From: Salinibacterium sp. NK8237
Lineage (GTDB): Bacteria; Actinomycetota; Actinomycetes; Actinomycetales; Microbacteriaceae
NCBI RefSeq assembly: GCF_015864955.1
Contig: NZ_JADYWE010000003.1
Coordinates: 190,862 to 254,861, forward strand
Length of the DNA: 64,000 bases
Direction of reading: 5' to 3'
In this document: piece by piece, positions 62,065 to 64,000 of the stretch
Numbering within the stretch: the first letter of the stretch is position 1
Layout: each line of letters begins with the position of its first letter
The notes under the pieces: generated by a model
The model's input: only the letters and a program-made list of their open reading frames with translations
The model's database searches: none
What the model was told of the DNA's origin: nothing
Translations under genes and position numbers: made by a program

Positions 62065-62070
62065 AACTAA

Positions 62071-62076
62071 AGGCTA
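62071..62076 (-). promoter_or_regulatory. Putative -10 hexamer (TAGCCT) for leaderless satD-like gene
   Basis: On the minus strand TAGCCT, 6 nt (TTAGTT), ATG 62064. Confidence 0.5.
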
Positions 62077-62094
62077 CAGCATTGATTCTTCAAC

Positions 62095-62114
62095 ATCAGG
62101 CCCACAAGCCTGAT
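62095..62114. repeat. Inverted repeat in the satD/tyrS divergent region
   Basis: ATCAGGC, 6-nt loop, GCCTGAT, followed by TTCTTCAGAT. It lies between two divergent genes, upstream of both, so it is not an obvious terminator; it may be an operator. Confidence 0.45.
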
Positions 62115-62186
62115 TTCTTCAGATCAGTGCCTCAGCATTGCGGGTAACCAACGGCAGGCTGCTCTCAGCACCCCGCCGATAGGCAC

Positions 62187-62192
62187 TACGGT
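62187..62192 (+). promoter_or_regulatory. Putative -10 hexamer (TACGGT) for leaderless tyrS
   Basis: TACGGT, 7 nt, GTG 62200. No ribosome binding site between. Confidence 0.5.
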
Positions 62193-62199
62193 TAATGAC

Positions 62200-63510
62200 G
62201 TGTCAGCGACAGCATCAGAATCTCTCAGTACCCAAAGCAACGACAGCTCTTTCGAGAGCTTGTGGCAAGAGCTCACGTGGCGCGGTCTCGTGCACGTCTC
62301 TACCGATGCGGATGCCCTTGAGAAGCTTCTCGACGGTGACCCCATCACCTACTACTGCGGATTCGACCCCACCGCGCCCAGCCTTCACTTAGGCAACCTC
62401 GTGCAGCTTCTGCTGCTGCGCCGTCTTCAGCTGGCTGGCCACAAACCTCTCGGACTCGTCGGGGGAGCGACCGGCCTCATCGGAGATCCGCGCCCCACAG
62501 CAGAGCGCACGCTCAACGACAACGAAACCGTTGCCGAATGGGTCAGCTACTTGCAGGCCCAGGTCTCCAAGTTCTTGAGCACCGAGGGTGACAATGCCGT
62601 GCGCATGGTCAATAACCTCGACTGGACAGCGCCGATGAGCGCGATCGATTTCTTGCGCGATGTCGGCAAGTACTTCCGTGTCGGCACGATGCTCAAAAAG
62701 GATGCGGTGAGCGCGCGTCTCAATAGCGACGCCGGCATTAGCTACACCGAGTTCAGTTACCAAGTCATGCAGGGCATGGACTTCTTGGAGCTCTACCGCA
62801 ACTACGACTGCGTTTTGCAAACCGGTGGCAGCGACCAGTGGGGCAATCTCATCAGCGGCAGCGACCTCATCCATAAGGCTGAGAGCGCGAGCGTTCACGC
62901 CATTGGCACCCCGCTCATCACGAACTCGGATGGCACCAAGTTCGGCAAGAGCGAGGGCAACGCCATTTGGCTCGACTCTAAGATGACGAGCCCCTACGCG
63001 TTCTACCAGTTCTGGCTCAATACTGATGATGCGGATGTCATTGAGCGCGTGAAGATCTTCACGTTCCTGTCGCGGGAACAGATCACTGCTCTCGAGACCG
63101 CTGTCGCTGAGGCGCCGTTTCGTCGCGAAGCACAGAAGACTCTCGCTTTCGAGGTCACTTCTCTCGTTCATGGCCGCACTGCAACGGAAGCGGCAATCGC
63201 AGCATCCGCAGCTCTCTTCGGCCAAGGGGAGTTGGCGTCATTGGATGCGGACACTCTTGCCGCAGCTCTGCGCGAGCTCGCCCACGTCGAAACCTCAGCG
63301 GATGCGACCGTTGTGCAACTGCTTGTCGACACGAAACTGGTGTCGAGTGCGAGCGAAGCGCGTCGCGCAATCTCGCAGGGCGGCGTCTACCTCAACAACG
63401 TTGCTGTAGCGGATGACCAGGCCACGGTGGGCAGTGACCTTCTGCCCGGAAACGTGGCCGTTCTCCGTCGCGGCAAGAAGACTCTCGCAGGAATCTTCGT
63501 CACCTCCTAG
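62200..63510 (+). CDS. tyrS: Tyrosine--tRNA ligase
   Basis: A 436-residue class I synthetase. CGFDPTAPSLHLGNLVQLL holds the HIGH-type motif (HLGN, about residue 64), KFGKSEGNAIWLD is the KMSKS-type loop (about residue 247), and a C-terminal S4 domain (LVDTKLVSSASEARRAIS) binds tRNA. Start GTG 62200 sits 7 nt after a TANNNT hexamer. The DNA immediately beyond the stop is a gene relic. Confidence 0.97.
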   Translation: MSATASESLSTQSNDSSFESLWQELTWRGLVHVSTDADALEKLLDGDPITYYCGFDPTAPSLHLGNLVQLLLLRRLQLAGHKPLGLVGGATGLIGDPRPTAERTLNDNETVAEWVSYLQAQVSKFLSTEGDNAVRMVNNLDWTAPMSAIDFLRDVGKYFRVGTMLKKDAVSARLNSDAGISYTEFSYQVMQGMDFLELYRNYDCVLQTGGSDQWGNLISGSDLIHKAESASVHAIGTPLITNSDGTKFGKSEGNAIWLDSKMTSPYAFYQFWLNTDDADVIERVKIFTFLSREQITALETAVAEAPFRREAQKTLAFEVTSLVHGRTATEAAIAASAALFGQGELASLDADTLAAALRELAHVETSADATVVQLLVDTKLVSSASEARRAISQGGVYLNNVAVADDQATVGSDLLPGNVAVLRRGKKTLAGIFVTS

Positions 63511-63739
63511 CGCGAACAGCACCCGCAGAAGTGGGCCGACTACTTTGGTGACCAGCCAACGTTCGTCTTCACCACTCGCGACCTTCCCGTTCCCGAAGGC
63601 GCCGACGTCCGCTTTGTTCGTGGAGCTGTCGCGGATGCCCTGCCTGCGATTCGCGAGGCTGCAGGCGCTGGCGACGTCTGGGTTGTGGGCGGTAGGTCAA
63701 TTCGCCCTCCTGGTTTACGAAGTCGTGCCGCCGAACTAG
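63511..63739 (+). pseudogene. Decayed RibD_C/dihydrofolate-reductase-like gene (N-terminus and middle missing)
   Basis: Directly after the tyrS stop, the frame starting at 63511 reads EQHPQKWADYFGDQPTFVF, TTRDLPVPEGADVRFVRG and DVWVVGG, matching the middle of RibD_C-type reductase proteins (VVGGGDLAGQF region). It has no start codon and loses homology at about 63692. A few bases on, in another frame, VGQFALLVYEVVPPN followed by TAG (63737-63739) resembles the C-terminus of the same family. About 90 N-terminal and about 60 central residues are therefore gone. It is a relic without visible expression signals. Confidence 0.7.
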
Positions 63740-64000
63740 TCGTCGCTCTGCCGCCGGTTGTCTGGCTCATTGCCGCCATTAACTCTCAAGTTTCACCGCA
63801 CGGTTCGAGTGCTACACAGTGTTTTGGGGGCCTCATTTTTGCGACACGCCCGGGATGTGGTCGGTGTTGGCGAGGGGGGCGAAATGCACGTAATGTTTCC
63901 TCTTGTCACCCCAAAGGTGCGGAAGTCCCGGGCAGTTCTGCTGCTAGGTTTCCGGCCTCAAGTGGGGGCCACCATCCTCCACAACTTTAGAGTTGTGGTC
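63740..64000. other. Region with no recognised gene at the window end
   Basis: 261 bp with no convincing coding sequence. It holds GGCCTCA twice (near 63831 and 63955), GGGGGCC twice (near 63827 and 63964), and at the edge a perfect hairpin CCACAACT-TTAG-AGTTGTGG (63979-63998). It could be the flank of an element or operon lying beyond the window; nothing can be assigned. Confidence 0.5.

Noticed and set aside
62095..62114. Terminator between satD and tyrS
   Set aside because: Both neighbours read outward, so no transcript is expected to end here; kept as an inverted repeat only.

Overview
The window is about 64 kb of chromosome from a high-GC Gram-positive bacterium, almost certainly an actinobacterium of the family Microbacteriaceae or a close relative. 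The family-level call is inferred from gene order and protein character: pnp, dapB-thyA-folA-dapA-rnj, ftsK-pgsA-cinA-clgR-DUF3046-recA-recX-miaB-miaA-dapF-hflX-lexA, hisCBHA, infC-rpmI-rplT, glu-type ABC transporter-pheST and argCJBDFGH-tyrS. I see no CRISPR array, no tRNA or rRNA gene and no complete insertion sequence. Nearly everything is core housekeeping DNA, densely packed with many 1-4 bp start/stop overlaps.

Layout: 1-9.8 kb holds the 3' end of pnp and a mix of enzymes: a PEBP-family protein, an aldo/keto reductase facing a TetR regulator, an M16 zinc peptidase, a histidine phosphatase, a GNAT protein, dapB, a small TPR-like membrane protein, a TIGR01777 epimerase and an OsmC protein. 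9.9-14.1 kb is thyA-folA (overlapping), dapA and rnj. 14.2-17.3 kb is a MacAB-like adaptor/ATPase/permease module. 17.4-21.3 kb is ftsK-pgsA-cinA. 21.3-27.1 kb is a CitAB-type two-component system divergent from a tripartite tricarboxylate transporter (tctCBA). The MacAB-like and Tct blocks look like insertions into an otherwise conserved housekeeping order.

27.2-37.3 kb is the DNA-damage and tRNA-modification stretch: clgR, DUF3046, recA with a perfect actinobacterial SOS box, recX, miaB, miaA, dapF, an RsmC-like methyltransferase, hflX, lexA, and a divergent LysM membrane protein that matches the position of actinobacterial SOS division inhibitors. The lexA/LysM intergenic DNA carries several SOS-box-like sites and an internal duplication. 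37.3-41.7 kb is hisC-hisB-hisH-priA followed by SseB-family and DUF1844 genes. 42.0-43.2 kb is infC-rpmI-rplT, with infC apparently starting at ATC. 43.3-51.1 kb has a SpoU-type rRNA methyltransferase, a glutamate-type ABC transporter operon and pheST. 51.4-59.3 kb is a complete arginine operon without argR. The tail has a 3-methyladenine glycosylase, a DUF817 membrane protein, a SatD-family/membrane-protein pair, tyrS, and a decayed RibD_C/dihydrofolate-reductase-like pseudogene.

The most interesting signals are at the level of expression and decay rather than a new gene system: many genes have a TANNNT -10-like hexamer 5-8 nt before the start codon and no Shine-Dalgarno, as expected for leaderless mRNAs; infC has a non-AUG start; the CitA-like kinase has Gly in place of the usual acidic residue after its phospho-acceptor His; and the DNA after tyrS holds a two-frame gene relic. 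I did not find a convincing new multi-gene system.
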